This document shows, piece by piece, positions 1-8,016 of a stretch of 64,000 nt of DNA; position 1 is the stretch's first letter; each line of letters starts with the position of its first letter. A model generated the notes under the pieces. That model had not been told where the DNA came from. It was given only the letters and a program-made list of their open reading frames with translations, and did no database searches. Both the position numbers and the translations under genes were made by a program. Origin of the DNA: Catellatospora paridis (GTDB lineage Bacteria > Actinomycetota > Actinomycetes > Mycobacteriales > Micromonosporaceae); NCBI RefSeq assembly GCF_009720365.1, contig NZ_ML769321.1:1-64000 (forward strand). The letters run 5' to 3'.

Positions 1-108
1 GCGGGGGGCCCCGCCGCTCATATCCCGTTGCGCCGTCGTGGATCCGGTGCGATCATCGGCGCCATGATCTCCTCCGTACGAAAGGGCGTGCGCGCCCTCG
101 CGGCATGA
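1..108 (+). CDS. 3' end of an upstream gene (partial)
   Basis: The first reading frame is open from the window edge to a TGA at 106-108, giving a 35-residue C-terminal tail rich in Arg, Ala and Ile (ending VRKGVRALAA). The stop overlaps the ATG of the next gene as ATGA, the same coupling used by many real gene pairs in this window, which is the main reason to accept it. An internal ATG at 64 would give only 14 codons, so the true start must lie outside the window. No function can be assigned from the tail. Confidence 0.45.
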   Translation, partial: AGGPAAHIPLRRRGSGAIIGAMISSVRKGVRALAA

Positions 109-878
109 CCGCCCCGCGGCACGAACGTGCCGCCTTCTGGCAGCGAGCTGCCGCCGTCCGGGACGAATGGCTCGGCCACGGCACGGCCTGCGGGCCGACC
201 GGACAGGCAGTCGCCGAGCAGGCCATCACCGAGCTGTACCGGCGCATCGGCCGCCCCCGGCCCGAGTTCGTCTGGGTCCGCTCTCCTTGGGAAGCCCAGC
301 CGCTGGTCGGGCACCTGCCCACGCTGCAGGACCTCCACACCTGGGTGACTCGACCTCCGTCCGGCAGGCGACCTCCGCTGGCCAGTGACCTGGCCACTTC
401 CCTGGCCAGGATGCGCGGGGCCATGGACGAGCGGATAGACACGCCGCTGTTCGACCCCAAGCCGCCCAAACGCGACAAGGATCGGCCGTGGCCCGAGCTC
501 TCCGCGGAAGCGGCGCTGGCGTACGGCATCCCGTTCGTCGACATCGTGCGCCGCCACGTCCGCGACGCCCTCTACACCTCACTCGCCGGCGGGTTCTACC
601 TGCCCGGCAAGCGCCTGCTGGGCACACCCGGGCCGGTCTGCTGGTACGGCCAGCAGGAGGCGCACTGGATCGCCTACTACGAGGTGTGGCGACGGCTCGG
701 CCTGGCCGTCTACGGCTCCGCCCTGGACGCGGAACTGGACGGCTGGCAGGCCATCGCCCGCACGGCGGGCTGGTTCTGGCCTGACGAAAGGCGCTGCGTC
801 GTCTCGGCCCGCCCGGTCGCCGGAACGACCTTCGCCGACGGCTGGTCGATCACTCCATCCCCGGTCACCACCGGCTGA
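105..878 (+). CDS. DUF6745-like protein
   Basis: A 257-residue soluble protein without signal peptide or membrane segment. The N-terminal half carries a 'YRRIGRPRPEFVW...SPWEA' stretch and the C-terminal half a Trp/Tyr-rich stretch (WIAYYEVWRRLGL, then GWFWPDERRCVVSARP) that I associate with the DUF6745 family of actinobacterial proteins of unknown function. The start is the ATG that overlaps the TGA of the preceding frame; a nearby internal ATG would remove conserved-looking sequence. It is probably co-transcribed with the truncated upstream gene. No catalytic motif is evident, so no reaction is proposed. The family assignment is from memory of the pattern and is moderately secure. Confidence 0.7.
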   Translation: MTAPRHERAAFWQRAAAVRDEWLGHGTACGPTGQAVAEQAITELYRRIGRPRPEFVWVRSPWEAQPLVGHLPTLQDLHTWVTRPPSGRRPPLASDLATSLARMRGAMDERIDTPLFDPKPPKRDKDRPWPELSAEAALAYGIPFVDIVRRHVRDALYTSLAGGFYLPGKRLLGTPGPVCWYGQQEAHWIAYYEVWRRLGLAVYGSALDAELDGWQAIARTAGWFWPDERRCVVSARPVAGTTFADGWSITPSPVTTG

Positions 879-897
879 CCTCTGCCGCCGAGCACGT

Positions 898-933
898 GAC
901 GTGCCCGTCGCCACGGGGGCAGGTGGGCACGTC
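898..933 (+). terminator. possible terminator hairpin
   Basis: Nine-base arms GACGTGCCC (898-906) and GGGCACGTC (925-933) are perfectly complementary with an 18-base loop, 20 bases after the stop of the DUF6745-like gene. There is no T-run, as is usual in such GC-rich genomes. It separates that gene from the TetR operon. Confidence 0.4.
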
Positions 934-1014
934 ATCCCAGTTCACCGCCATGTTTCGGGACGCTCAAGCGTTCGGAAACGAGCACCGTTCGCCACCTGTC
1001 TCCGGGAGACGCTT

Positions 1015-1048
1015 GTCTACACCGTAGACATAGGTCTACGGTGTAGAC
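1015..1048 (+). promoter_or_regulatory. nested palindrome, likely TetR auto-operator
   Basis: GTCTACACCGTAGAC (1015-1029), ATAG, then GTCTACGGTGTAGAC (1034-1048): a perfect 15-bp inverted repeat with a 4-base spacer. Each arm is itself a palindrome (GTCTAC-3-GTAGAC), so the hexamer occurs four times in alternating orientation. The element ends on the base before the ATG of the TetR gene at 1049, so the mRNA would be leaderless or nearly so, and a bound repressor would cover the transcription start. Binding of two TetR dimers is the natural reading, by inference. Confidence 0.75.
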
Positions 1049-1624
1049 ATGAACGGTACTGCTGATCGTCTCGTGGAGATCGCCCGGGAGATCCTGCTCG
1101 CCGAGGGCGCGGAAGCGGTCAGCATGCGGCGGGTGGCGACGGCGGCCGGGGTCACCCCGATGACCATCTACCGGCACTTCGCCAACCGCGAAGCACTCCT
1201 GACGACCATCGCCGACGCCAGCCTCGCCGAGATCGGCGCACGCTGGGCCGCCCGCCCGGCCGCCGCCGACTTCGACAAGCGGGTGGCCGAGCTGCTGGAC
1301 GACCACCTCGACTTCGCCCTCGGGCAGCCGCACCTGTACGACTTCGTCTTCACCGATCCGCGCGAGGGCGCGCGGCGCTGGCCGGACGACTTCCGCGCGG
1401 GCGGCTCGCCCTCGATGAACCTCGTCGCCGACGCGCTGACCGCCGGTATCCGGCAGGACGTGCTGCGCGACCAGGATGTGTGGCCGCTGGCGCTGACCGT
1501 CGCCGCACTGATCCACGGCCTGGTCCAGCTGTTCCGGGGCAGCCGGATCGACCTGCCGGAACAGGACTTCCGGGCACTGGTACACCAACTCGTCGGGAAG
1601 GTGCTCGATGGCAACCGGGCTTGA
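1049..1624 (+). CDS. TetR/AcrR family transcriptional regulator
   Basis: 191 residues. An N-terminal TetR helix-turn-helix lies at about residues 24-57 (VSMRRVATAAGVTPMTIYRHFANREALL), followed by an all-helical ligand-binding/dimerisation domain of normal length. The ATG directly abuts a four-fold palindrome, so autoregulation is likely. The stop overlaps the next gene by 17 bases, so the regulator and the membrane hydrolase-like acyltransferase downstream form one transcript, and the regulator probably senses something connected with envelope or lipid status. The ligand is not predictable from sequence. Confidence 0.93.
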   Translation: MNGTADRLVEIAREILLAEGAEAVSMRRVATAAGVTPMTIYRHFANREALLTTIADASLAEIGARWAARPAAADFDKRVAELLDDHLDFALGQPHLYDFVFTDPREGARRWPDDFRAGGSPSMNLVADALTAGIRQDVLRDQDVWPLALTVAALIHGLVQLFRGSRIDLPEQDFRALVHQLVGKVLDGNRA

Positions 1625-3068
1625 GACCGTCGCGGAGCGCGCCGAGGCCGCGCCGGAAAAGCCAGCACATCATGCGGTACGCCGCATGGCGGTGCTCGCC
1701 GTGCTCGCGTCCGCGACGCTGGTGTGGTTCGGCACCGGACTCGCGCCGGTCCCGTGGCTGACCTGGCTGGCGCCGCTGCCGATGTTCCTCCTGGCAGCAC
1801 GGGTGCCGGGGCGGGCCGCCGTCGTGGCCGCGTTCCTCGCCTGGGCTGCCGGAAGCCTGAACATGTGGACCTACTACACGGTGACACTGGAGGTTCCGGC
1901 CGTCGTGGTCGTCGGCTTCCTGCTGTTGCAGGCGTCGGCCTTCGCCGGAGCCGTCGGGCTGTACCGTGCGCTGCTGCGACACGGCCGGCCCGTATCGGCC
2001 GCACTCGCCGCAGCGGCGGCCTGGGCCGGGGCCGAGTACCTGGTGTCGCTGTTCTCGCCAGGGGGCTCGTTCGCCGCCGTCGGCTACACGCAGGCGGAGG
2101 TGCTGCCGGTGGTCCAGGTGGTCTCGCTGACCGGGATCTGGGGCGTCGGCTTCCTGCTGATGGCGCTGCCCGCGCTCGCGGCCGCGGGGCTGGCTGATCG
2201 CACGGCCTGGAGACAGCTGCTGGCCGCGGCGGCCGTCCTCGCCGTCGGCACCGCCGGATACGGCCTGCTGCGGTTGCAGGGCTCGCCCACGGGTCCGGGC
2301 ACGACGGTCGCGCTGGTCGACGTGTGGCAGTCCGAGGACTCGCTGCCGGTCACGTCGCCCGAGGCCCGGCAGGTCCTGGCCGGCTACCTGGACCAGGCGT
2401 CGCGGGCCGCATCCGCCGGTGCCACCGTGCTGGTGCTGCCGGAGAAGGTGTTCAAGGTGACCGAGCCGGAGCTCGCCGACCTGGGCCGCAGCATCAGCGC
2501 CGTGGCCGCGGGCAGCCGGATCACCATCGTCGTCGGGCTCACGCTCAGGGACCAGGCCGGGGCGCACAACATCGCGATGGCGTACGACGGCGCGTCCGCG
2601 GTGCGCTACGACAAGCAGCGCCTGGTCACCGGGTGGGAGGACCACATGATCGCCGGGGACCGGCCGGTGTGGCTGCCCGGCACGCGCACGGGTCTGGTGA
2701 TCTGCAAGGACCTCGACCATCCCGAGCTGGGCCGGGCATACGGCACGCAGGACACGACCGTGCTGCTCGCGCCCGCGCTCGACTTCGACCGCGACGGCCG
2801 GCTGCACAGCCGCATCGCGGTGGTGCGCGGAGTCGAGAACGGCGGCACCGTGATCCGGTCGGCCGGGCGCGGCAGGCTCGTCGCGGCGGACTCCCGGGGC
2901 CGCCTCGCCGCCGACGCGGTCACGGGTGCGGGCACCACCAGCGCGCTCGTGTCGGTGCGGCCCGGGTCAGGTGCCACGCCGTACGCCCGGCTCGGCGACT
3001 GGTTCGCGTGGCTCTGCCTGGTGTTCATCGCCGGCTGTCTGATCCGGCTCCGTGTCGTTCGCCGCTGA
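1608..3068 (+). CDS. apolipoprotein N-acyltransferase-like membrane protein
   Basis: 486 residues. The first ~225 residues hold about six hydrophobic segments; the rest is a carbon-nitrogen hydrolase domain facing the outside, and a final hydrophobic helix lies near residues 462-480. The Glu-Lys-Cys catalytic triad of nitrilase-fold enzymes is visible: E279 (VLPEKVF), K336 (YDKQRLV) and C366 (VICKDLD). In the Lnt family this chemistry moves an acyl chain to the N-terminal cysteine of lipoproteins. The gene sits in an operon with a TetR regulator rather than with housekeeping genes, so it may be a conditional paralogue rather than the main Lnt. ATG at 1608 is kept because the overlap with the regulator implies translational coupling. 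Confidence 0.85.
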   Translation: MATGLETVAERAEAAPEKPAHHAVRRMAVLAVLASATLVWFGTGLAPVPWLTWLAPLPMFLLAARVPGRAAVVAAFLAWAAGSLNMWTYYTVTLEVPAVVVVGFLLLQASAFAGAVGLYRALLRHGRPVSAALAAAAAWAGAEYLVSLFSPGGSFAAVGYTQAEVLPVVQVVSLTGIWGVGFLLMALPALAAAGLADRTAWRQLLAAAAVLAVGTAGYGLLRLQGSPTGPGTTVALVDVWQSEDSLPVTSPEARQVLAGYLDQASRAASAGATVLVLPEKVFKVTEPELADLGRSISAVAAGSRITIVVGLTLRDQAGAHNIAMAYDGASAVRYDKQRLVTGWEDHMIAGDRPVWLPGTRTGLVICKDLDHPELGRAYGTQDTTVLLAPALDFDRDGRLHSRIAVVRGVENGGTVIRSAGRGRLVAADSRGRLAADAVTGAGTTSALVSVRPGSGATPYARLGDWFAWLCLVFIAGCLIRLRVVRR

Positions 3069-3103
3069 CGGCGGGCCTGGCGCGGCCCGCCTAGGCTGGG
3101 CAC

Positions 3104-3829
3104 ATGGCTGACGGGGCGCCTTCGCGGGCGGCGGCGGGACGCGAGGTCGTCCTGTCGCTGCCGTTCACGGGGCTTTGGCTGGCCCGCAACAGTCCGGCCC
3201 GGCGGGTGCCGAGCCACGGCACCGACCTGATGGGCGAGCGCTACGCCATCGACTTCGTCGGGGTGGACGAGCGCGGCCGCTCCGCCGGGCACCGGGACTG
3301 GCGGACGCTGCTGGCCACCGAGCCGCCCGACCGGTTCGTCGGCTTCGGACGCCCGATCCTCGCGCCCGGCGACGGGGTCGTCGTGGCGGCACACGACGGC
3401 GAACCCGACCACGAGGCGCGCCGGTCGCAGCTGGCGCTGGTGCCGTACATGTTCGGCCAGGTCGGACGGATCCGGCAGGGCGTCACGGCGATCGCCGGGA
3501 ACCACGTGGTCATCGAGCTGGCGCCGGGCCGGGCGTACGCCGCGCTCGTGCACCTGCGCGCCGGATCGCTGCGGGTCGCCGCCGGGAACCGGGTGACGGC
3601 GGGGCAGCAGCTCGCAGCGTGCGGCAACTCCGGCAACTCGACCCAGCCGCACGTGCACCTGCAGGTCATGGACAGCGCGGACCTGTCGGTGGCCCGCGGT
3701 GTGCCGATGGCGTTCCGGCACTTCCGGGAACGTCCCGCCGGTGCGGCCCAGTTCCTGATCAGACAGACCGGCGTGCCGGGGGAGAGCGCGATCGTCGAAC
3801 CGCTGCCCGCCGCCGACGTGAATCACTGA
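3104..3829 (+). CDS. M23 family metallopeptidase
   Basis: 241 residues. LytM/M23 zinc-site residues are visible: H38 and D41 (HGTDLMG) and the H183-V-H185 pair (QPHVHLQV), with a 'GNHVVIEL...ALVHLRAGSL' core between them. No signal peptide is obvious, although M23 enzymes normally cut peptidoglycan cross-links outside the membrane; it may act intracellularly or be exported another way. A TAGGCT box (3092-3097) lies six bases before the ATG, so translation is probably leaderless from this start. It is monocistronic or read with the small membrane protein after it. Confidence 0.85.
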   Translation: MADGAPSRAAAGREVVLSLPFTGLWLARNSPARRVPSHGTDLMGERYAIDFVGVDERGRSAGHRDWRTLLATEPPDRFVGFGRPILAPGDGVVVAAHDGEPDHEARRSQLALVPYMFGQVGRIRQGVTAIAGNHVVIELAPGRAYAALVHLRAGSLRVAAGNRVTAGQQLAACGNSGNSTQPHVHLQVMDSADLSVARGVPMAFRHFRERPAGAAQFLIRQTGVPGESAIVEPLPAADVNH

Positions 3830-3864
3830 CGCGTTCTCGCCGCGAAGTCAGTATCGTCGATGCG

Positions 3865-4371
3865 ATGACGGGCGACCTGACCTTGGATGTGTCCATTCTG
3901 GTCGCCGCGCAACTGCTCATCCTGCTGATTCCGGTGCTGACGCCGCACGTGGTCTACGTCGGCCACATCGACCCGGGCCGCTACGGCGAGCAGGCGGCCA
4001 CGGTCTATCGCGCCAGGATCCTGCTCGCGTTGCCCGCCACGGTGGCGCTGTGCTGGTTCGGCGCGACCCGGTGGCTGGACACCGGCCACGACGTCGTGAT
4101 CGTGGTGTACATCGCGCTGATCTGCCGCCTGGTCATGGCCGCGGCCCGGGCCGCCCGCGCCACCTGGCGGGGCCTGTCGTGGATCTTCACGGGGCTGGTC
4201 GGGCCGCTCGCGTCCTGCGCCGCGGCGTTGAGCGTGGCGGAGCGGGTGGCCTACGTCGATCCGTCGGCCGCGGCGTGGATCTTCGGTGGCCTGCTCGCCC
4301 TCGTCGGGCCACCCGCGCTGGTGCTGCTGGCAGGCAGGTTCGCCGGCCAGGGCCCGACCATCGTCGACTGA
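3865..4371 (+). CDS. small membrane protein, unknown function
   Basis: 168 residues with four or five hydrophobic segments (about 9-30, 47-68, 73-92, 103-125 and 134-156), a short acidic N-terminus and no recognisable family motif. The ATG at 3865 is preferred because a TATCGT box lies eight bases upstream, matching the leaderless pattern of the neighbours; an ATG five bases earlier is out of frame. The frame is open far upstream inside the M23 gene but that part has no membrane character and is not coding. No function is proposed. Confidence 0.7.
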   Translation: MTGDLTLDVSILVAAQLLILLIPVLTPHVVYVGHIDPGRYGEQAATVYRARILLALPATVALCWFGATRWLDTGHDVVIVVYIALICRLVMAAARAARATWRGLSWIFTGLVGPLASCAAALSVAERVAYVDPSAAAWIFGGLLALVGPPALVLLAGRFAGQGPTIVD

Positions 4372-4426
4372 TCGGGGGCCGCGCGCTCGGTCGATGGATG
4401 TCGGACGTGCGCGCTAGAGTGTCGCG

Positions 4427-5011
4427 ATGATCGACATCGATAAGCCTTGGGAGCCGCCGGCGGCCGGATCTGAGGTCGAGCACCTGGTCGGGGCCCTGGA
4501 ACGGCTGCGGACGGTCTTCCGGTGGAAGACCGACGACCTCGACGCGGACGGCCTGCGAGCCCGGGTCGGCGTCTCCACGCTGACCCTCGGCGGCCTGCTC
4601 AAGCATCTGGCGGCGATGGAGGACTACCAGTTCACGGTGAAGCTGCGCGGCGAGCCGCTGGGCGCGCCGTGGGACGCCACCGGCTGGGACGGCGACGACG
4701 ACTGGGAGTTCACCTCGGCCGCCGAGGACAGCCCTGAGCAGCTGTACGCGTACTGGGACGGCGCGGTGGAGCGCTCGCGTGCCCGGCTCGGCAAGGCGCT
4801 CGCCGACGGCGGGCTCGACCAGCTGGTGCACGCCGCCTGGCCCGACGGCCGCCGTGCCAGTCTGCGTCGGGTGGTCTGCGACCTGATCGAGGAGTACGGC
4901 CGCCACACCGGACAGGCCGACCTGCTGCGCGAGGCGGTCGACGGGCTTATCGGCGAGGACCCGCCGGCGGGCTGGCGGGCTCGGGCGGGGCACTACCGCC
5001 TGCCCGGCTGA
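4427..5011 (+). CDS. DinB/DUF664 family protein
   Basis: 194 residues. The N-terminal helix carries 'VEHLVGALERLRTVFRWK' and then 'LTLGGLLKHLAAMEDYQF', and near residue 155 there is 'VVCDLIEEYGRHTGQADLLRE'. These are the spaced helices and His residues of DUF664/DinB-fold proteins, some of which are mycothiol-dependent metal enzymes in actinomycetes. A TAGAGT box (4415-4420) six bases before the ATG supports a leaderless start. It converges on the pectate lyase gene with a strong hairpin between. A thiol transferase or isomerase role is a family-level guess only. Confidence 0.82.
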   Translation: MIDIDKPWEPPAAGSEVEHLVGALERLRTVFRWKTDDLDADGLRARVGVSTLTLGGLLKHLAAMEDYQFTVKLRGEPLGAPWDATGWDGDDDWEFTSAAEDSPEQLYAYWDGAVERSRARLGKALADGGLDQLVHAAWPDGRRASLRRVVCDLIEEYGRHTGQADLLREAVDGLIGEDPPAGWRARAGHYRLPG

Positions 5012-5022
5012 ACCTTGCGGAC

Positions 5023-5057
5023 GCCGCTGCCGGGACCACCAAGGTCCCGGCAGCGGC
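5023..5057. terminator. bidirectional terminator hairpin
   Basis: GCCGCTGCCGGGACC (5023-5037), loop ACCAA, GGTCCCGGCAGCGGC (5043-5057): a perfect 15-bp stem between the convergent stops at 5011 and 5064. It should stop transcription from both sides. Confidence 0.85.
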
Positions 5058-5063
5058 ACCGTG

Positions 5064-6467
5064 TCACTGCCAGCTGATGTCGCTGGCGCTGTAGAAGCAG
5101 TTCACGCCGTCCGCGCCGCTGCCGACGTGGGTGGGCTCGCTGCCCTTCGGGACACCGTTGAACTTGTCGCAGATGACGGTCTCGTGGCTCGAGTCGCCGA
5201 TCACGGTGATCCGGGTGAACCGCGCGGTGTCACCCCAGTTGATGTTGATGCCGGCGATGACGTCGCCGCTCTTGACCCGCACGTTGTCGATGACCACGTG
5301 CCGCTGGTACGACGAGCTGCAGTTGCCGCAGGCCCGGTAGAGCTTGCCGAAGTTCTCCGCGTAGAACCCGCTGATGTGCAGCGTGCCGGGTCCGTTGTGC
5401 TGGAAGATCTTGTCCGACGCCGCGCGGGCGCCGCCGCCGATCACGTAGTAGTTCGTGCCGCCGAGGAACGTCGCCGCGTCCTCGCCCACGTCCTCCCACC
5501 AGACGTTCTCGATGGTGCAGTTGCCCAGGCAGTGGATGCCGTCACCGGCGGGTGCGCCCAGGATCACGTTCTTGATGGTGGCGCCGGGCGCCAGCTCGAA
5601 CACGGGGTCCTGGCTCTCGCCCTGGCCGCCGTCGCCGATGCAGCAGTACCGCTTCATACCGCCGTCGAAGACTCCGCTGACCGCGATGGTGCCGTTGCTG
5701 ACCGGCGCGCTGCCGCTCGGCGTGGGCCAGCCGGTGGGCGGCGGGCTCACGGTCGGCGAGGCTGTCGGCGAGGCCGGAGTCGACGGTGACGACGACGGCC
5801 GCGGGCTCGTCGTCGCCGACGGGGCCGGGGTGGTGGGCGTCGTCGTGCCGCCGGTGTTGACCGCGATGTCGTCAAAGGACGCGTTGCTGTACGCGGTCTG
5901 CAGGCCGATGCGTCCGCCGGCGATCGCGGTGTTGGTGGCCGATGCGATCACGGTGCCGTCGACGAGGCCGCGGATGGTGCTGCCGTTGGCCTCGATGCCG
6001 AGGGTGTACCAGGTGCCGGTGGCCACGGTGCGGGTGACGCTGCCCAGCACGGTGACCGTGCTGCCGTTGACCGCCTGCAGCTGCACCGAGTTGCCCGGCC
6101 GCAGGGACAGCCGGTAGTAGACGGTCGCTCCGGTCGAGCGGGCCAGCAGGGAGACGTGGCCGTTGCTGCCGAAGCTCAGCGGCTTGACCCGGGCGGTGAC
6201 GGTGTACGCGGTCCAGCTGGTGGAGCCGGCGAACTGGCGGGCGTTGTCGGTGCCGGTGTTGCTCTGCTGCAGGGCCTTGGTGCCGTCGGTGACGACCGTC
6301 CAGGTGCCGCCGGACTTGGACCAGCCGTCGGCGGTGCCGTCCTCGAAGTTGTCGCTGAAGACGGTGGCGGCGAAGGCGTTCTGGCTGAGCGCGAACGCGC
6401 CGGTGGTGAGGGCGAGGACGAGCCCCGCGATGAGGGACCACGTTCGTGGTCGGGGACGGGGGAGCAT
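5064..6467 (-). CDS. secreted pectate lyase, polysaccharide lyase family 3
   Basis: 467 residues. A signal peptide (PRPRTWSLIAGLVLALTTGAFA, residues ~5-26) is followed by a jelly-roll module at about 35-200 (FSDNFEDGTADGWSKSGGTW onward) of the LamG/DUF1080 type, then a Pro/Thr/Ser linker, then a PL3 catalytic domain at about 255-467 with Cys-rich beta-helix repeats (CCIGDGGQGE, GDGIHCLGNCTIENVWWEDVGEDA, INWGDTARF). PL3 enzymes cleave de-esterified homogalacturonan by calcium-dependent beta-elimination. The ATG at 6467 is chosen because it starts the signal peptide; upstream in-frame codons look non-coding. A GGAAAGCGCTTCCC element upstream suggests LacI-type substrate induction. Confidence 0.9.
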   Translation of the reverse strand: MLPRPRPRTWSLIAGLVLALTTGAFALSQNAFAATVFSDNFEDGTADGWSKSGGTWTVVTDGTKALQQSNTGTDNARQFAGSTSWTAYTVTARVKPLSFGSNGHVSLLARSTGATVYYRLSLRPGNSVQLQAVNGSTVTVLGSVTRTVATGTWYTLGIEANGSTIRGLVDGTVIASATNTAIAGGRIGLQTAYSNASFDDIAVNTGGTTTPTTPAPSATTSPRPSSSPSTPASPTASPTVSPPPTGWPTPSGSAPVSNGTIAVSGVFDGGMKRYCCIGDGGQGESQDPVFELAPGATIKNVILGAPAGDGIHCLGNCTIENVWWEDVGEDAATFLGGTNYYVIGGGARAASDKIFQHNGPGTLHISGFYAENFGKLYRACGNCSSSYQRHVVIDNVRVKSGDVIAGININWGDTARFTRITVIGDSSHETVICDKFNGVPKGSEPTHVGSGADGVNCFYSASDISWQ

Positions 6468-6500
6468 ACGAGTTCCCACGGGTGCCTCCGGGTCGGGGGA

Positions 6501-6524
6501 CCGTGCCGTTGGGCGACGGCACGG
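6501..6524 (-). promoter_or_regulatory. 5'-UTR hairpin before the pectate lyase
   Basis: CCGTGCCGT (6501-6509), loop TGGGCG, ACGGCACGG (6516-6524): a perfect 9-bp stem 33 bases upstream of the lyase start and downstream of the putative operator. It may stabilise the leader or act as a regulator site. Confidence 0.4.
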
Positions 6525-6587
6525 GACGTGCGCGGTCCGATGGCGACAGTGCTGATCAGGCACTGGTGGACCGGTGTTTCCGGCTTT

Positions 6588-6601
6588 GGAAAGCGCTTCC
6601 C
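6588..6601 (-). promoter_or_regulatory. LacI-family operator candidate
   Basis: GGAAAGCGCTTCCC is a near-perfect palindrome around AAGCGCTT with one mismatched pair. It resembles the GCGC-centred boxes bound by LacI-family sugar regulators of actinomycetes and lies about 120 bases upstream of the pectate lyase, where a repressor would block transcription. The regulator itself is not in the window. Confidence 0.6.
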
Positions 6602-6788
6602 GAGTGCTGACCGTAGACCCGTTGCGATCTGCCGTCAACAGGCGGACTTCCATGCGGCGATCTGATCTCTGCGAGGGTTCGCCGGCCGGCTCCGGCGAAA
6701 CGGATACGGGCGGACGGCCGAACTAGCGGTCGCCCGGTAGTGTGCGGCTCGCGCCGAGACGCGGCTCGGCCTGACGGGAGGGCAGCTC

Positions 6789-7244
6789 GTGGCGGGTTCC
6801 CAGATCCGGCTCGGCGCGGTGTTGCTGGCCGTCGGGCTGGTCGCCGGTTGCGGCGCCGACCGCGACGTCAGCGCGGTCGAGGAGACGCTCGTCGAGGGGT
6901 ACCTCGACCCGCTGGCGGCAGCGGGGATCACGACCGCGGTGACCGACACCTGCAAGTACGCGGGCGGCACGAAGGAGCCCTGGCACCTCAGCATCGAACT
7001 ACGGCTCGCGGCACCCGAGGGGCAGGTCGCCGACGTGCTGGAGAGCGAGGGCATGGTCGTACGCCGCAACCGTGAACCGATGATCGTGCAGCAGGTGCCG
7101 GGCGCGCCCCGTGAGGGCTGGAACGGCGTCCTGGCCGGCGCGGCAGACGGCTCCGTGCTGAGTCTGGTGTTCAACAACGCCAACCACTCCGACTGGCGCG
7201 GTGCTGTCGGCTGGTCGGAGGTGTGCCCCACCCCGCAGAGCTGA
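6789..7244 (+). CDS. putative lipoprotein
   Basis: 151 residues from a GTG with the purine-rich box GGGAGG eight bases before it. The N-terminus is a type II signal peptide with lipobox LVAG-C21, so the mature protein should be lipid-anchored on the outer face of the membrane. The mature part is a small mixed alpha/beta domain of ~130 residues with two Cys (in DTCKYAG and EVCPTP) that could pair. No family recognised. A TAGTGT box at 6738-6743 may be the -10. It stands alone between the pectate lyase promoter region and a methyltransferase gene. Confidence 0.8.
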   Translation: MAGSQIRLGAVLLAVGLVAGCGADRDVSAVEETLVEGYLDPLAAAGITTAVTDTCKYAGGTKEPWHLSIELRLAAPEGQVADVLESEGMVVRRNREPMIVQQVPGAPREGWNGVLAGAADGSVLSLVFNNANHSDWRGAVGWSEVCPTPQS

Positions 7245-7304
7245 GGCCCGGGCGCCAACGCGGCCTGCTCCGGCCTTGCCGGGTCGGCCCGATACGGTGG
7301 GCGC

Positions 7305-8006
7305 GTGACCGATCAAGATCTCAAGCCGCTGTTCGCCGCGGCCGCCGCCAACCTCGTCTACAACGCGCCGCTGAGCGAGGAGCGGGTGGCAGACCTCGTC
7401 CGGCGGCTGGCCCCCGCGGGCTCGGATCGGCGCGTGCTGGACCTGGGCTGCGGCAGCGGCGAGCTGCTCCGGCGGCTGTGCCGTGCGCACGGCATCGGCG
7501 GCGACGGGGTGGAGTACGACCCCGCGATCGCCGAACGCGCCCGCGCGGCGGAGGTCGGCCTCGACCAGGTCACCTTCCACACCGCCGACGCGACCACCTG
7601 GACGCAGCCCGCCGACGTCGTCGTCAACGTCGGCGGAAGTCACATCTGGGACGGGACCGCGCCCGCGCTCGCCGCGCTGCACCGGCTCACGACGCCCGGT
7701 GGGCGGCTGCTGTTCGGCGAGGGCTTCTACCGGACCGAGCCCACCGGCCAGGTCCGCGAGGCGTTCGGTGACCTGCCCGATCTGGCCGGGCTCGCCCGCA
7801 TGGCGGTGGCCGCCGGGTTCCGGCCGCTGCACATCGCCGAGTCGACGCTCGCCGAGTGGGACGACTTCGAGTCCGACTGGCGGGCCGGGATCGAGCTGGT
7901 CGGCACGCCGCAGGCCCGGGCCTTCGCCGACCAGCGCCGCGAGGAGTACCTCGGCGGCTACCGCGGCGTGCTCGGCTTCGCCTGGCTGATCCTGTTGCCC
8001 GCCTGA
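7305..8006 (+). CDS. SAM-dependent methyltransferase
   Basis: 233 residues. Class I methyltransferase motif I is clear (VLDLGCGSGELL, ~44-55), followed by an acidic motif II region (GVEYDPAIAERARA) and 'TFHTADATTW'; the C-terminus has a 'SDWRAGIELV...RREEYLGGYRGVLGFAWLILLP' tail that I associate with class I methyltransferases acting on small molecules. The GTG start at 7305 is supported by a TACGGT box six bases upstream (leaderless). Substrate unknown. It converges on the MerR-type regulator gene. Confidence 0.88.
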   Translation: MTDQDLKPLFAAAAANLVYNAPLSEERVADLVRRLAPAGSDRRVLDLGCGSGELLRRLCRAHGIGGDGVEYDPAIAERARAAEVGLDQVTFHTADATTWTQPADVVVNVGGSHIWDGTAPALAALHRLTTPGGRLLFGEGFYRTEPTGQVREAFGDLPDLAGLARMAVAAGFRPLHIAESTLAEWDDFESDWRAGIELVGTPQARAFADQRREEYLGGYRGVLGFAWLILLPA

Positions 8007-8016
8007 ACCCGTCGTT

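Noticed and set aside
6468-6653. N-terminal extension of the pectate lyase
   Set aside because: It would put 62 residues before the signal peptide and run through the operator and leader hairpin.
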